64,000 bases of DNA, taken from the NCBI RefSeq assembly GCF_017744655.1, contig NZ_JAGIAW010000001.1:186001-250000 (forward strand), written 5' to 3'. A program made the position numbers and the translations under genes. Below, one piece after another: positions 44,380 through 52,922 of the stretch. Numbering within the stretch: position 1 is the stretch's first letter; the number at the start of each line of letters is the position of its first letter. Source of the DNA: Devosia sp. (GTDB lineage Bacteria; Pseudomonadota; Alphaproteobacteria; Rhizobiales; Devosiaceae). Below the pieces are notes generated by a model. That model saw nothing but the letters and a program-made list of their open reading frames with translations, searched no databases and had not been told where the DNA came from.

Positions 44380-44416
44380 AAAAGAGGCGGCCCGGGTCAA
44401 CCGGGTCGCCTCTTTT
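44380..44416. terminator. Terminator after terC, active in both directions
   Basis: Long near-perfect stem: AAAAGAGGCG at 44380-44389 with CGCCTCTTTT at 44407-44416, extended inside by CCCGG / CCGGG. A- and T-runs on both sides allow use by either strand. It lies 18 bases beyond the terC stop. Confidence 0.85.
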
Positions 44417-44433
44417 GGTCAGATCAGACCGGA

Positions 44434-45453
44434 TCAGGGTTCGAGTTGGCCCTGCTTGGGGTCTTCCTGAGCGCTGATATTGGGCTCGTTGCGGGTCTTC
44501 CACAGCGAGAAAATGACGCCGCCGGCCAGGATCGAAATCGTCACCAGCAGCGAGAGCAGGGTGTCAATGTGGATGTGGAACGGCACCAGCGAGATCTTGA
44601 TACCAACCAGTACGAGGATGATCGCCAGCGAGGTCTGCAGGTAACGGAAGCGGTTCATCGCCGCCGCCAGGGCGAAGTAGAGCGAACGCAGGCCCAGGAT
44701 GGCGAAGATGTTCGACGTATAGACGATGAACGTGTCCTGGGTGACCGCGAAGACGGCCGGCACGGAGTCCACGGCAAAGATCAGATCGACGATTTCGACC
44801 ATGATCAGGGCCACGGCGAGCGGGGTCAACCAGGTAACGAGCTTGCCGGTGGTCGGGTGGGCCTGCTTGACGGTGAACGAGCGGCCATGCAGTTCCTTGG
44901 TGACGCGGAAGTGCTTGGAGATGAACTGGAAGACCTTGTTGTCTTCGAGGTGCGGTTCCTCATCCTGATGCTTGAACATGCGGATGCCGGTGAAGACCAG
45001 GAAGGCACCGAAGCCGAGCAGGATCCAGCTGAACTGGTTGACCAGCGCTGCGCCGACACCGATCAGCACGGCGCGGAACAGAATCACGCCGAGGATGCCC
45101 CAGAAGAGCACGCGGTGCTGGTAGAGGCGGGGAATGCCAAGGAAGCCGAAGATCGTGGCGATGACGAACATGTTGTCCATCGCCAAGCTCTGCTCGAGCA
45201 GGTAGCCGGTATAGAATTCGAGGCCGGCAGTGGCGCCACGCTGCCACCAGACCCAGCCGCCGAAGGCGAGGGCAATGGCTACATAGAAGCCATAGAGCAG
45301 CAGGCTCTCTTTGGCTTCGATCTCGTGCTCATCTTTGTGCAGAATGCCAAGGTCGAACACGAGCAAAGCGATCACGATCGTGATGAACGCGATCCAGAAA
45401 TAGACGGGGGTGCCGAGAAAATCGCCCGATAGGGCGGCAAGAAGCGTTTCCAT
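44434..45453 (-). CDS. TerC-family membrane protein (Alx-like)
   Basis: 339 residues from ATG at 45453, chosen because GGAGAAGG (45462-45469) is properly spaced to it; the ATG at 45471 overlaps that site and has none of its own. It has about nine membrane segments; the family acidic residues in LLEQSLAMDNMFVIATIF and MVEIVDLIFAVDSVPAVFAV are intact, as in Alx/TerC manganese exporters. Members are linked to manganese export, tellurite resistance or metalation of exported proteins. The leader has several alternative pairings that may control translation. Confidence 0.9.
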   Translation of the reverse strand: METLLAALSGDFLGTPVYFWIAFITIVIALLVFDLGILHKDEHEIEAKESLLLYGFYVAIALAFGGWVWWQRGATAGLEFYTGYLLEQSLAMDNMFVIATIFGFLGIPRLYQHRVLFWGILGVILFRAVLIGVGAALVNQFSWILLGFGAFLVFTGIRMFKHQDEEPHLEDNKVFQFISKHFRVTKELHGRSFTVKQAHPTTGKLVTWLTPLAVALIMVEIVDLIFAVDSVPAVFAVTQDTFIVYTSNIFAILGLRSLYFALAAAMNRFRYLQTSLAIILVLVGIKISLVPFHIHIDTLLSLLVTISILAGGVIFSLWKTRNEPNISAQEDPKQGQLEP

Positions 45454-45542
45454 ACGCCGGACCTTCTCCATGTAACGAGGTGGAGCAATTCCGACATCGC
45501 CATGGAGAGTCCATGACCAGAGGGGCCCGGCATTGCCCCTCT
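45454..45542 (-). promoter_or_regulatory. Structured terC leader with mutually exclusive pairings over the ribosome binding site
   Basis: On the minus strand the leader contains hairpin CATGGA-CTC-TCCATG (45501-45515), hairpin AGAGGGGC / GCCCCTCT (45519-45526 with 45535-45542), a pairing of CTCCA (45481-45485) with TGGAG of the ribosome binding site (45466-45470), and an alternative pairing of CTCCATG (45501-45507) with CATGGAG (45466-45472). The pairings exclude each other. TerC/Alx genes elsewhere carry the manganese-sensing yybP-ykoY riboswitch, but its consensus is not visible here. Confidence 0.4.
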
Positions 45543-45609
45543 AAAATGCCCAAACGGTAGAAAAGTTCAAGCCCCTACCTTTGGCGGAGCTATGACGCTG
45601 GGGATTTCC

Positions 45610-45954
45610 TCAGCGCGGCGTGCAGAGCATCACGATGGTATCGGCGGTTTCAAGCTGCACGGCGACGCCGTTGACCGGGTCTTCAACCATGCGGGCGGCC
45701 TGAATGCCGAGATTGGCCTTGAGGTTGCCGTCGTTGAAACCAACGCCGTCCTGATAGGGCGTCAGCGTGCCTGTGCCCGAATTGGGGTCGCCCGCCGTGC
45801 GCGAGGCCCAGCCATAGACACTGCCGTAAATCGTCAGAATGCCGACGCGATTGGTGGACGCGTCCCGGCAGGACCAATTGCCTTGATAAATCTGAGCCAT
45901 GGAGGGCACGGACAAGGCGGGAAACAGCAATAGGGCAAGGGCGAATCGGCGCAT
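45610..45954 (-). CDS. Small exported protein of unknown function
   Basis: 114 residues with a clear signal peptide (MRRFALALLLFPALSVPSMAQ) and a likely cleavage near residue 20. The mature part of ~94 residues (IYQGNWSCRDASTNRVGILTI then YGSVYGWAS) is predicted to be beta-rich and has two cysteines, one near each end (NWSC and VMLC), that could form a disulfide. No family recognised. It lies 31 bases beyond the downstream MaoC gene, same strand, so it may be in the same transcript. Confidence 0.75.
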   Translation of the reverse strand: MRRFALALLLFPALSVPSMAQIYQGNWSCRDASTNRVGILTIYGSVYGWASRTAGDPNSGTGTLTPYQDGVGFNDGNLKANLGIQAARMVEDPVNGVAVQLETADTIVMLCTPR

Positions 45955-45985
45955 GCATGGAGAGTGCCGGTGCGCCCTCTGCCTT

Positions 45986-46543
45986 TCAAGTGTTCCGGCG
46001 CAGAAGCGGACCGATCACCGGCACTCTGGTGAGCGCCAGCAACACTTTCAATTTGAGCGGCATGGAATAGTCGCGCAGCTTAGAAAAGCCCACGATTTCG
46101 GCGCGATAGACGAGTTCGCCGCGCTGGTTGGTTGCCGTCAGGCGGTTGAACAGCAGGCCCCAGCCGGGCAGCGAATTGGACGGCCGCTTGCCGGTCACGA
46201 TGAGTTCATAAGTGACGGTGTCGCCCGGGCGCACCGGCGCCTTGAACTCCATGGAATTGACGCCGGGAGAGGGGCCGGAAATGCCGGGCTCGTCGCCCTG
46301 TGCCTTGAGCCGATCCGCTTCGGCATCGAGCGCATTCACCATTTTGCGATGGCCGACGCTGACCGTATGCCAGCCACTCGCTACCAGCCCGCCGAAATGG
46401 CTGTGCTTGGCCAGTTCAGGGTCGACGTGGAAATATTGCGGATCATAGAGCTGTCCGAAGCGGATGATCTCGTCCTGGGAAAAGGTGTAGTCGCCGAGAG
46501 GAAAGGCCTCGTCGATGACGATGTCTTCAAACCAGCGGGTCAT
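45986..46543 (-). CDS. MaoC-family dehydratase, second copy
   Basis: 185 residues from ATG at 46543, which overlaps the stop of the preceding MaoC gene (ATGA). The hot-dog fold hydratase motif is seen in YFHVDPELAKHSHFGGLVASGWH, with Asp and His in the family positions, then KAPVRPGDTVTYEL. It is probably an (R)-specific enoyl-CoA hydratase-like enzyme. The C-terminal ~35 residues (MPLKLKVLLALTRVPVIGPLL) are an additional hydrophobic, basic tail not usual in MaoC proteins. Confidence 0.87.
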   Translation of the reverse strand: MTRWFEDIVIDEAFPLGDYTFSQDEIIRFGQLYDPQYFHVDPELAKHSHFGGLVASGWHTVSVGHRKMVNALDAEADRLKAQGDEPGISGPSPGVNSMEFKAPVRPGDTVTYELIVTGKRPSNSLPGWGLLFNRLTATNQRGELVYRAEIVGFSKLRDYSMPLKLKVLLALTRVPVIGPLLRRNT

Positions 46544-47013
46544 GCGGCGGCCTCGCGGCATTCGACGAGATTGGAGAGCTGCATGGTCATGACCGGCTTA
46601 TCCGCCTGATTGCGAATGTCGAAATCGAGCGTGACGATGCCCCATTGCGGATGGCTGCCGGAGCGGCGGAGGCCCGCTATGGTCACGGTGCCGCCGATCG
46701 TGTCCCCGGCCATGACGGGGTTTTTCCATTTGAGGTCCTGAAAGCCGAGACCGCCGGCAGACGCGATCTTGCTCAGGAAGCTATCGACAAGCATACGCAG
46801 GCTCAGCGCGCCCGTCTGCCAGCCGCTCGAAGCGAGCCCGCCGAGGAGGCTTTTCCTCGCCGCCTCTTCATCGATGTGAAAGGGCAGGGGATCGAACTCG
46901 TGCGCGAAAGTGAAGATCATCTCCTTCGACACGGTGGTCTGGCCGAGATTGATGACTTCGCCGACAACGAGATCTTCGAAATGTCTGCGATTTTGGGTGA
47001 CAGGATTGGTCAT
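46540..47013 (-). CDS. MaoC-family dehydratase, first copy
   Basis: 157 residues. HFEDLVVGEVINLGQTTVSKE opens the fold and PFHIDEEAARKSLLGGLASSGWQ holds the catalytic Asp; the usual His is replaced by Gln or lies nearby, since this reads GWQ where the partner has GWH. Together with the overlapping second copy it may make a heterodimeric hydratase, as known for paired MaoC proteins in lipid degradation. No other fatty-acid gene is adjacent. Confidence 0.87.
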   Translation of the reverse strand: MTNPVTQNRRHFEDLVVGEVINLGQTTVSKEMIFTFAHEFDPLPFHIDEEAARKSLLGGLASSGWQTGALSLRMLVDSFLSKIASAGGLGFQDLKWKNPVMAGDTIGGTVTIAGLRRSGSHPQWGIVTLDFDIRNQADKPVMTMQLSNLVECREAAA

Positions 47014-47082
47014 TGTCTTTCCCTATACGTCAACCATGTTTTCGCACGGCGACGGTTTGAGGGCAAGGCCAGCGAGAGGCAG

Positions 47083-49377
47083 CTAGACGTCGGCGCTGAC
47101 GCGGTACTCGCGCAGCAGGAGGGCGCGGAACTCGGCTTCGGGCATGGGTGCGCCGAAGAAATAGCCCTGGGCCTCGGTGCAGCCGGCCCGGGTAATGATG
47201 TCGAGCTGAGCCTGGGTCTCGACGCCCTCCGCTGTGGTTGTCATCCGCAGATTGTGCCCCAGGGTCGCGATCGACTGCACGATGGAAAGGCTGTCCGGCC
47301 GATCCGCCAGATCGCGCACAAAGCTCTGATCGATCTTGAGTTTGTCGAAGGGGAACCGCTGGAGGTAGCTCAAGGAAGAATAGCCGGTGCCAAAGTCGTC
47401 CAGTGCGACGGTGAGACCAAGGGCGCGCAACTGGTGCAGCGCCTCGAGGTTGACGGCGTTGTTCTGCAGCAGCACCGACTCTGTGATTTCGAGTTCAAGC
47501 CGGCGAGCATCGAGTTCGCTTGTCGCGAGCACCGCCTTGACGATGTCGACAAGGCCAGCGCCGCGGAACTGCACCGGGGAGAGGTTGACCGAAACGCGCA
47601 CATGATCCGGCCAGTTGAGCGCGTCGCGGCATGCCTGCTGCAGGGCCCATTCGCCCAGCGCTTCGATCGCCCCGGTCTCCTCGGCAAGAGGGATGAACTG
47701 GGCCGGCGATATCATGCCGTGTTCGGGATGGTGCCAGCGCATCAGGGCTTCGCCGGAAGCGACGCGACCGGTATCGAGGCGGACCAGCGGCTGATAATAG
47801 AGCTCAAACTGGCCGAGCTTGATACCACCGCGGAGGTCCATTTCGAGGTGACGCCGGTTCTGAAGTGACCTTTCCATTTGCGGGGAGAAGAAGCGATAGG
47901 TGCCGGCGCCTTCTGCCTTGGCGCTGTAGAGCGCAAGGTCGGCATTCTTCATCAACTGATCGGCGTCATCGCCATCGACCGGGGCAATGGCAATGCCGAC
48001 GCTGGTGCTGACGACGATCTCATTACTTTCAATGTGATAGGGCTCGGCAACGCTGGCGATGATGCGTTCGGCCAGTGCCTGCGAACTGTTCGAAGACGTA
48101 TCGAGGCAATAGTGGAGCACGGCGAATTCGTCGCCGCCAAGGCGCGCCACCATATCGCGCGGTGATGCCGTTGCGCGGAGGCGCTCGGCGACCTGCCGCA
48201 GCAGGGCGTCGCCGACCGGGTGGCCGAGCGTATCATTGACCTCCTTGAAGCGGTCGAGGTCGAGGTAGAGGATGGCGAAGGGTTGCGCACGCGCGGAAAG
48301 CCCGCGCACGGCCTGGCCGATACTCTCCCAGAACCGCAGGCGGTTGGCCATGCCGGTGAGGTTGTCATGGTGCGCCATGTGCACGATGCGGTTTTGTGCT
48401 TGATAGCGTTCGGTTACGTCTTCGAACGTACAGACCCAGCCGCCTTCGGCCGTCGGTTCGCGCGAGATTTCCAGCACCGTGCCATTGGGCAAGTGCCGGG
48501 TGTGATTGTTGAGCAAGGCAAAGTCTGCATTGTCCGCGGACTGGTCGTCCTCATGGTCGAGGAGCAGGTCGGCATCGATCAGATCGGCGATTGGAGTGCC
48601 CGGGGTGGCGCGCGTGGCATCGAGATCGAAGATGGTGAGAAAGCGCGGATTGCAGACGATGACGCGGTTGTTTGCATCAAGCAGGCAGAGGCCCAGCGAC
48701 ATGGCATCGAGCGCCGCGTCAAAGCGGGCATTCTGCACGGCGAGGGTCCGTTCCTTCTGCTGCAGCACCTCCTGCGCGCGGCCGAGAAGGCCATTGTGGA
48801 GGAGCAGCAGCGCGATGAGGAGTACACCGCAGACGATCATGCCGACGGCGACATAGGTAAAGGCCCATTGCAGGGTAAAAAGGCCCTGGCGATCGGCTTC
48901 GATGCGCGCCACGTTCCAGACATTGGCGTCGGTTGAGAGACGGGCCAATTTGGGGTAGATCGGCTCCAATATCTCCAGGATTTGCGATGGCGTGCCCGGC
49001 CTATTCAGTTCGGCGAGCAGGGGGCGCGACGCTTCCAGCGCCTTTTCGAGATCGTTGAGGATTTGGCCGACGCGCGGATCTGCGCCCGCGAAATTGGCGA
49101 CATCCTTGGTTCGCAGGGTTTTCAGGCGATTGACGACGATATCGAAGCGCAGCTTCACTTCGTCGGCCGAAATGGCGGGATCGCCGGCCGCGAAGGCGCT
49201 GACGCGCTGTTCGAGCCGAGCGAATTCGCTGGGGGCCTGGGCCACCATCCAGGTGACATTGCCCAGGCCCACGCCTTCGAGAGCGGCCTGGCGCTGGAAA
49301 ACCAGCGCAGAAATATAGATAGCCGAGGCTATGAAGCCCAGGATGACAACGGTCAGCGCTATGCGAAGGAACCGCAT
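47083..49377 (-). CDS. dcpA: DcpA-like membrane GGDEF-EAL protein with PAS domain
   Basis: 764 residues: membrane span ~5-27, periplasmic helical region ~30-165, second span ~170-195, PAS ~222-330, GGDEF ~345-505, EAL ~520-760. The GGDEF motif RLGGDEFAV is intact. EAL residues are also intact: GEALMRW, NLSPVQFR, LEITESV, ALDDFGTGYSSL, LKIDQSFV and AEGVETQ, so both synthesis and breakdown of cyclic di-GMP are possible. It lies 60 bases behind a PruR-like gene, the arrangement of Agrobacterium pruR-dcpA, in which pterin-loaded periplasmic PruR sets the direction of the enzyme. The symbol rests on this context. Confidence 0.85.
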   Translation of the reverse strand: MRFLRIALTVVILGFIASAIYISALVFQRQAALEGVGLGNVTWMVAQAPSEFARLEQRVSAFAAGDPAISADEVKLRFDIVVNRLKTLRTKDVANFAGADPRVGQILNDLEKALEASRPLLAELNRPGTPSQILEILEPIYPKLARLSTDANVWNVARIEADRQGLFTLQWAFTYVAVGMIVCGVLLIALLLLHNGLLGRAQEVLQQKERTLAVQNARFDAALDAMSLGLCLLDANNRVIVCNPRFLTIFDLDATRATPGTPIADLIDADLLLDHEDDQSADNADFALLNNHTRHLPNGTVLEISREPTAEGGWVCTFEDVTERYQAQNRIVHMAHHDNLTGMANRLRFWESIGQAVRGLSARAQPFAILYLDLDRFKEVNDTLGHPVGDALLRQVAERLRATASPRDMVARLGGDEFAVLHYCLDTSSNSSQALAERIIASVAEPYHIESNEIVVSTSVGIAIAPVDGDDADQLMKNADLALYSAKAEGAGTYRFFSPQMERSLQNRRHLEMDLRGGIKLGQFELYYQPLVRLDTGRVASGEALMRWHHPEHGMISPAQFIPLAEETGAIEALGEWALQQACRDALNWPDHVRVSVNLSPVQFRGAGLVDIVKAVLATSELDARRLELEITESVLLQNNAVNLEALHQLRALGLTVALDDFGTGYSSLSYLQRFPFDKLKIDQSFVRDLADRPDSLSIVQSIATLGHNLRMTTTAEGVETQAQLDIITRAGCTEAQGYFFGAPMPEAEFRALLLREYRVSADV

Positions 49378-49437
49378 GGTGGCGGCTTCATCCTATCTTT
49401 CTCGCCGGCCTGCCCTCTCCCACGGGCAGACGAGCCA

Positions 49438-49911
49438 CTATTGGACCGTTATTTCCTTAACCTGCCAGACGGCGCGTCCGTAATAGGGCTGGCCCTGCAG
49501 AACCGGATTGGAATCAAAGGGATAGATGACGAAGAAGGGCCCCTGATCGTCGACCGGCATGTATTCGCCATTGCGCTTGACCGCGAGGATGGTGCCGAAC
49601 TCGTCGAAATCGGCGGTGGGCACATCGACGCTATAGTCATTGAGCGCGATGATCGTGGCGGTTTCACCTGATGCATTGGCTTTTTCCAGCAGCGCCTTGA
49701 GCGGCACGCCTTCGAAGTCGATGACGCCTTCGTTCCATGGCGTGGTGGTCTTGATCGAGACAAGGCCCATGGCTTCGAGTTCGTTACGATCCAGAGTGAC
49801 GGTCCCCGAGGCACTGCTGACCGTCACGACCGGAACATCCTGGGCGAATGCGGGCATGGCGAAAGCGAGGGCGGCGAGAACTAGGGCGGGTAAGAATCGC
49901 AGAGAAATCAT
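49438..49911 (-). CDS. pruR: PruR-like periplasmic pterin-binding protein
   Basis: 157 residues from ATG at 49911, which has AAAGGAG eight bases upstream; ATG at 49929 is less well placed. A signal peptide (FLPALVLAALAFAMPAFAQ) sends it to the periplasm. The mature domain resembles the sulfite-oxidase/molybdopterin-binding fold (VIDFEGVPLKALLEKANA, ALNDYSVDVPTADF, GPFFVIYPFD). It has no cysteine at all, so it cannot hold molybdenum as sulfite oxidases do. PruR proteins use this fold to bind reduced pterins and control a neighbouring DcpA. The gene order here matches. Confidence 0.8.
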   Translation of the reverse strand: MISLRFLPALVLAALAFAMPAFAQDVPVVTVSSASGTVTLDRNELEAMGLVSIKTTTPWNEGVIDFEGVPLKALLEKANASGETATIIALNDYSVDVPTADFDEFGTILAVKRNGEYMPVDDQGPFFVIYPFDSNPVLQGQPYYGRAVWQVKEITVQ

Positions 49912-49952
49912 TGGCGTGCTCCTTTGCACATTCCTTCAGCCTGCGCCTTGAA

Positions 49953-49962
49953 CTCTTAAGAG
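49953..49962. promoter_or_regulatory. Palindrome CTCTTAAGAG upstream of pruR
   Basis: A perfect 10-base dyad, 41 bases before the pruR-like start codon. The position fits an operator or a promoter element; no regulator is known. Confidence 0.3.
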
Positions 49963-50073
49963 CGGTTAAGTTGCAAGTGATCGTGGTGGCAGGCTTAACG
50001 AGACGTCACCTGCACGTATCGATTTGTCCGGAATGAGGCAGCGACACGGCGCTTGACGGACGTTTTGGGAGCT

Positions 50074-50955
50074 CTAGAGGCTTGCTCGGCGCCCGGCCGC
50101 GCGGAACTCCAGCGGCGCCATTTTCCGATGACGGCGCAAGACCTTGGCCATGTAGTTTCCATCAGAGAATCCGCTGGCTTCGGCGATGGCGGCGACGGGC
50201 ATTTCCGTGGCGAGGAGGAGACGTTCGACACGCTCCAGGCGTTTTTCGAGAACGTAGTCGGAGGGCGCTTTCCCCAGGGCCGCGCCGAAGCTGCGGACGA
50301 AATGGGCCCGACTCATTTCAGCGATTCCCGCGAGTCGTTCGACAGGCAAGGGCGCCGAGATATTGGCCTCGATATACGAAACGGCCCGGGCGATGCCGGC
50401 GGGCAGGGCTCGTTCCGGTGCCGGACGGCTGCCGAAGGCGGTGTCGTGGAGGCTGGTCATGGCGGCGTAGGCGGCGGCGGAGGCCAGACCCGGCGAGGGT
50501 TCGGGCATTTGCAGGAGGTCAAGGCAGGCGGCGGCGAGACGGTCGATCTGGGCGGCAGTCGGTTCGAGGACCGGGCCGGCACTGTCGAGGATTTCGCGGG
50601 CGAGGCGGAGGGCTTCGCGGCCGTTGAGGAGCAGCCAGAAATATTCCCATTCGCCGCCGCGTTCGAGCCAGTAGCGATGGGCGTGCGGCATGGTGACAAG
50701 CATTGTTTTTCCGGGGGTTAGCCGGTGAATCGTGCCTGCATAGTCAAGCCGGCCTTCGCCCAGGGTAGTGTGCTGGATGACGAGGAAGGGCGCGGTGCCG
50801 CGCTGCAGGCCGTCCCATGAATAGACCTCGTTGCGACGCTGTTCGTAGCCGGCGCTGACGCCCATGCAATGGAGCGGTGCAGCGCCGCGGGGCAGGTTCA
50901 AAGAGCGGATGTCGTGGCCGTGGTCAAGAAGTTGAGCGAGCACAAAATTACCCAT
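50074..50955 (-). CDS. AraC-family regulator next to the GH4 gene
   Basis: 293 residues. The N-terminal ~150 residues are a cupin-like ligand domain (GKTMLVTMPHAHRYWLERGG), and the C-terminus has the two AraC helix-turn-helix motifs (LPVERLAGIAEMSRAHFVRSF and PVAAIAEASGFSDGNYMAKVL). It is divergent from the alpha-galactosidase gene with 90 bases between, and AraC regulators of galactoside genes are often so placed (AgpT in Sinorhizobium), so I infer control of that gene. The ligand is probably a galactoside. Confidence 0.88.
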   Translation of the reverse strand: MGNFVLAQLLDHGHDIRSLNLPRGAAPLHCMGVSAGYEQRRNEVYSWDGLQRGTAPFLVIQHTTLGEGRLDYAGTIHRLTPGKTMLVTMPHAHRYWLERGGEWEYFWLLLNGREALRLAREILDSAGPVLEPTAAQIDRLAAACLDLLQMPEPSPGLASAAAYAAMTSLHDTAFGSRPAPERALPAGIARAVSYIEANISAPLPVERLAGIAEMSRAHFVRSFGAALGKAPSDYVLEKRLERVERLLLATEMPVAAIAEASGFSDGNYMAKVLRRHRKMAPLEFRAAGRRASL

Positions 50956-51045
50956 GAAGGCACAAGCTTTCTCTACACCACTTAGACCCCAGGAGCTACC
51001 TATTGCTAACAGACTGCTAGCGTTGAGCGCTGCAAGGGAGGGAAT

Positions 51046-52500
51046 ATGTCATTCAAGGTTACGGTGATCGGCGCAGGCTCGGTCGGCTTCACCAAAACGC
51101 TCATTTCGGACCTGCTGAAGGTGCCGGAATTTGCCGATGTCGAGTTCGCGCTCACGGACATCAATCCGCACAATCTCGACATGGTGCGCCAGATCATCGA
51201 GACCATCGTGTCGGTGAACAAGCTGCCGGCCAAGGTGACCGCGACGACCAATCGTCGCGAAGCGCTGACCGGTGCGCGCTACATCATGAGCTGCGTGCGG
51301 GTTGGTGGGCTTGAAGCCTTCGCGACTGATATTTCCATTCCGCTGAAGTACGGCGTCGACCAGTGCGTGGGCGACACCATCTGCGCCGGCGGCATCCTCT
51401 ATGGGCAGCGCAACATTCCGGTGATCCTCGACTTCTGCAAGGATATCCGAGAAGTGGCGGAACCGGGCGCGCTGTTCCTCAACTATGCCAACCCGATGGC
51501 GATGAACACTTGGGCGGCTGACCTCTACGGTGGGGTCAATGTCGTTGGTCTCTGCCACGGCGTGCAGCATGGCGCGCATCAGATTGCCGAGGTGCTCGGC
51601 GTGAAGGACAGCGAGCTCGATTATGTTTGCTCGGGCATCAATCACCAGACCTGGTATATCGATATCCGCGCCAAGGGGCGGAAGATCGAAAAGGAAGAGC
51701 TCATTGAGGGCTTTGAGCGGCACCCGATCTATTCCAAGACGGAAAAGGTCCGCATCGATGTGCTGAAGCGCTTTGGCGTTTATTCGACGGAGTCGAATGG
51801 GCATCTGTCGGAATACCTGCCCTGGTATCGGAAGCGTCCGGACGAGATCAATCGCTGGATCGATATGAGCGATTGGATCCATGGCGAGACCGGCGGGTAT
51901 CTGCGCTATTCGACTGAGCGCCGGAACTGGTTCGAAACCGATTTTCCGATGTTCAAGGAGCAGGCGAACAAGCCGCTTTCCGAACACAAGCGGACCAGCG
52001 AACACGCCAGCTATATCATTGAGGCTTTTGAAACCGGCCGCCCCTATCGCGGGCATTTTAACCGCCGGAACAATGGCATCATCACCAATCTGCCGGATGA
52101 CGCGATCATCGAAAGCCCGGGTTATGTCGACCGCTTCGGCATCAATATGATCGAAGGCATCACTCTGCCAACAGCCTGCGCGGCGACGTGCTCGGTATCG
52201 GTCTCGGTGCAGCGGCTTTCGGTTGAGGCAGCGATGACTGGCAATCTCGATACGCTGAAGCTGGCTGTGCTGCATGACCCGCTGGTCGGCGCCATCTGCA
52301 CGCCGGACGAAGTCTGGGCCATGGTCGACGAAATGGTCGTCGCTCAGGCGCAGTGGTTGCCGCAATATGCCGACGCGGTGCCGGCCGCCAAGGAACGCAC
52401 TGCCAAGTCGACGGTCAAAACCCGCGATTGGGACGGCGCTGCGCGCAAGAAGGTGCGCTCGGTCGAAGAGCTGCGCGAGATGAGTGGCGCGCACCGCTAG
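51046..52500 (+). CDS. GH4 alpha-galactosidase/6-phospho-glucosidase-family hydrolase
   Basis: 484 residues, glycoside hydrolase family 4, which needs NAD+ and Mn2+. The NAD loop VIGAGSVGFTKTL is at 7-19, NYANPMAMNTW at 146-156 and CHGVQH at 170-175, in which the cysteine and histidine bind manganese. The hydrolysis runs through oxidation at C3. Rhizobial AgaL enzymes and MelA alpha-galactosidases are the closest group; 6-phospho-sugar forms are less likely since no PTS is seen. GAGGGA precedes the start and a terminator follows. Confidence 0.92.
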   Translation: MSFKVTVIGAGSVGFTKTLISDLLKVPEFADVEFALTDINPHNLDMVRQIIETIVSVNKLPAKVTATTNRREALTGARYIMSCVRVGGLEAFATDISIPLKYGVDQCVGDTICAGGILYGQRNIPVILDFCKDIREVAEPGALFLNYANPMAMNTWAADLYGGVNVVGLCHGVQHGAHQIAEVLGVKDSELDYVCSGINHQTWYIDIRAKGRKIEKEELIEGFERHPIYSKTEKVRIDVLKRFGVYSTESNGHLSEYLPWYRKRPDEINRWIDMSDWIHGETGGYLRYSTERRNWFETDFPMFKEQANKPLSEHKRTSEHASYIIEAFETGRPYRGHFNRRNNGIITNLPDDAIIESPGYVDRFGINMIEGITLPTACAATCSVSVSVQRLSVEAAMTGNLDTLKLAVLHDPLVGAICTPDEVWAMVDEMVVAQAQWLPQYADAVPAAKERTAKSTVKTRDWDGAARKKVRSVEELREMSGAHR

Positions 52501-52540
52501 ATCTTTTCAAGTCTGACGCGACCTCCCAAGCGTCATCTAT

Positions 52541-52571
52541 GGCCCCGGCGAAAGCTGGGGCCGTTTTCTTT
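52541..52571 (+). terminator. Terminator of the GH4 gene
   Basis: Stem GGCCCCGGC (52541-52549) / GCTGGGGCC (52554-52562) with one G-U pair and a GAAA loop, followed by GTTTTCTTT. It stands 40 bases after the stop codon. Confidence 0.85.
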
Positions 52572-52649
52572 GGACGGTGTTTACATCGCTGACGTGGACA
52601 GGAGGGGCGAGGAGGCGTAGGGTATCAAGAGGTAATACCGGAGGTCGAT

Positions 52650-52922
52650 ATGGCCGTTTCCGTCAAGCTAGACGATGATCTGCGCGAACGCATCCAGTCA
52701 TTGGCTGAAAGCAAGCAGCGCTCGGCGCACTGGATCATGCGCGAAGCTATCCGCACGTACGTGGAAAAGGAAGAAGGTCAGCATAACCTCGACCAAGCTT
52801 CCGAAGAGGCGATGGAGCATTACCGTAAGACGGGCCTGCACGTCACTCATGCCGAAGTCACCAAGTGGCTGGAAAGCTGGGGTACTGACGAGGAACTGGA
52901 CCCGCCTCAGTGCCACACCTGA
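52650..52922 (+). CDS. Ribbon-helix-helix antitoxin
   Basis: 90 residues. The first ~45 form a ribbon-helix-helix (CopG/ParD-like) DNA-binding domain: MAVSVKLDDDLRERIQSLAE then RSAHWIMREAIRTYV. The tail is acidic (EELDPPQ) and likely wraps the toxin. Its last 13 bases overlap the toxin gene, the classical order of a type II pair. It would bind its own promoter as a dimer, alone and with the toxin. GGAGG is placed before the start. Confidence 0.9.
   Translation: MAVSVKLDDDLRERIQSLAESKQRSAHWIMREAIRTYVEKEEGQHNLDQASEEAMEHYRKTGLHVTHAEVTKWLESWGTDEELDPPQCHT

Larger units (their letters stand above)
44095..44433. other. Gene-free stretch before the small gene and after terC
   Basis: 339 bases with no convincing coding frame. 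It holds a perfect hairpin GCACGCC-GCAA-GGCGTGC at 44150-44167, in the expected 5' leader of the small minus-strand gene, and the terC terminator at 44380-44416. The stretch between (44170-44375) shows nothing I can name. Confidence 0.5.

Noticed and set aside
44434..44460. GGTTCGAGTT-like sequence resembling a tRNA T-loop
   Set aside because: No acceptor stem or anticodon arm around it; it lies within the terC coding end.
45454..45600. yybP-ykoY manganese riboswitch before terC
   Set aside because: The conserved motifs of that riboswitch are not visible by eye, so I list only a structured leader.
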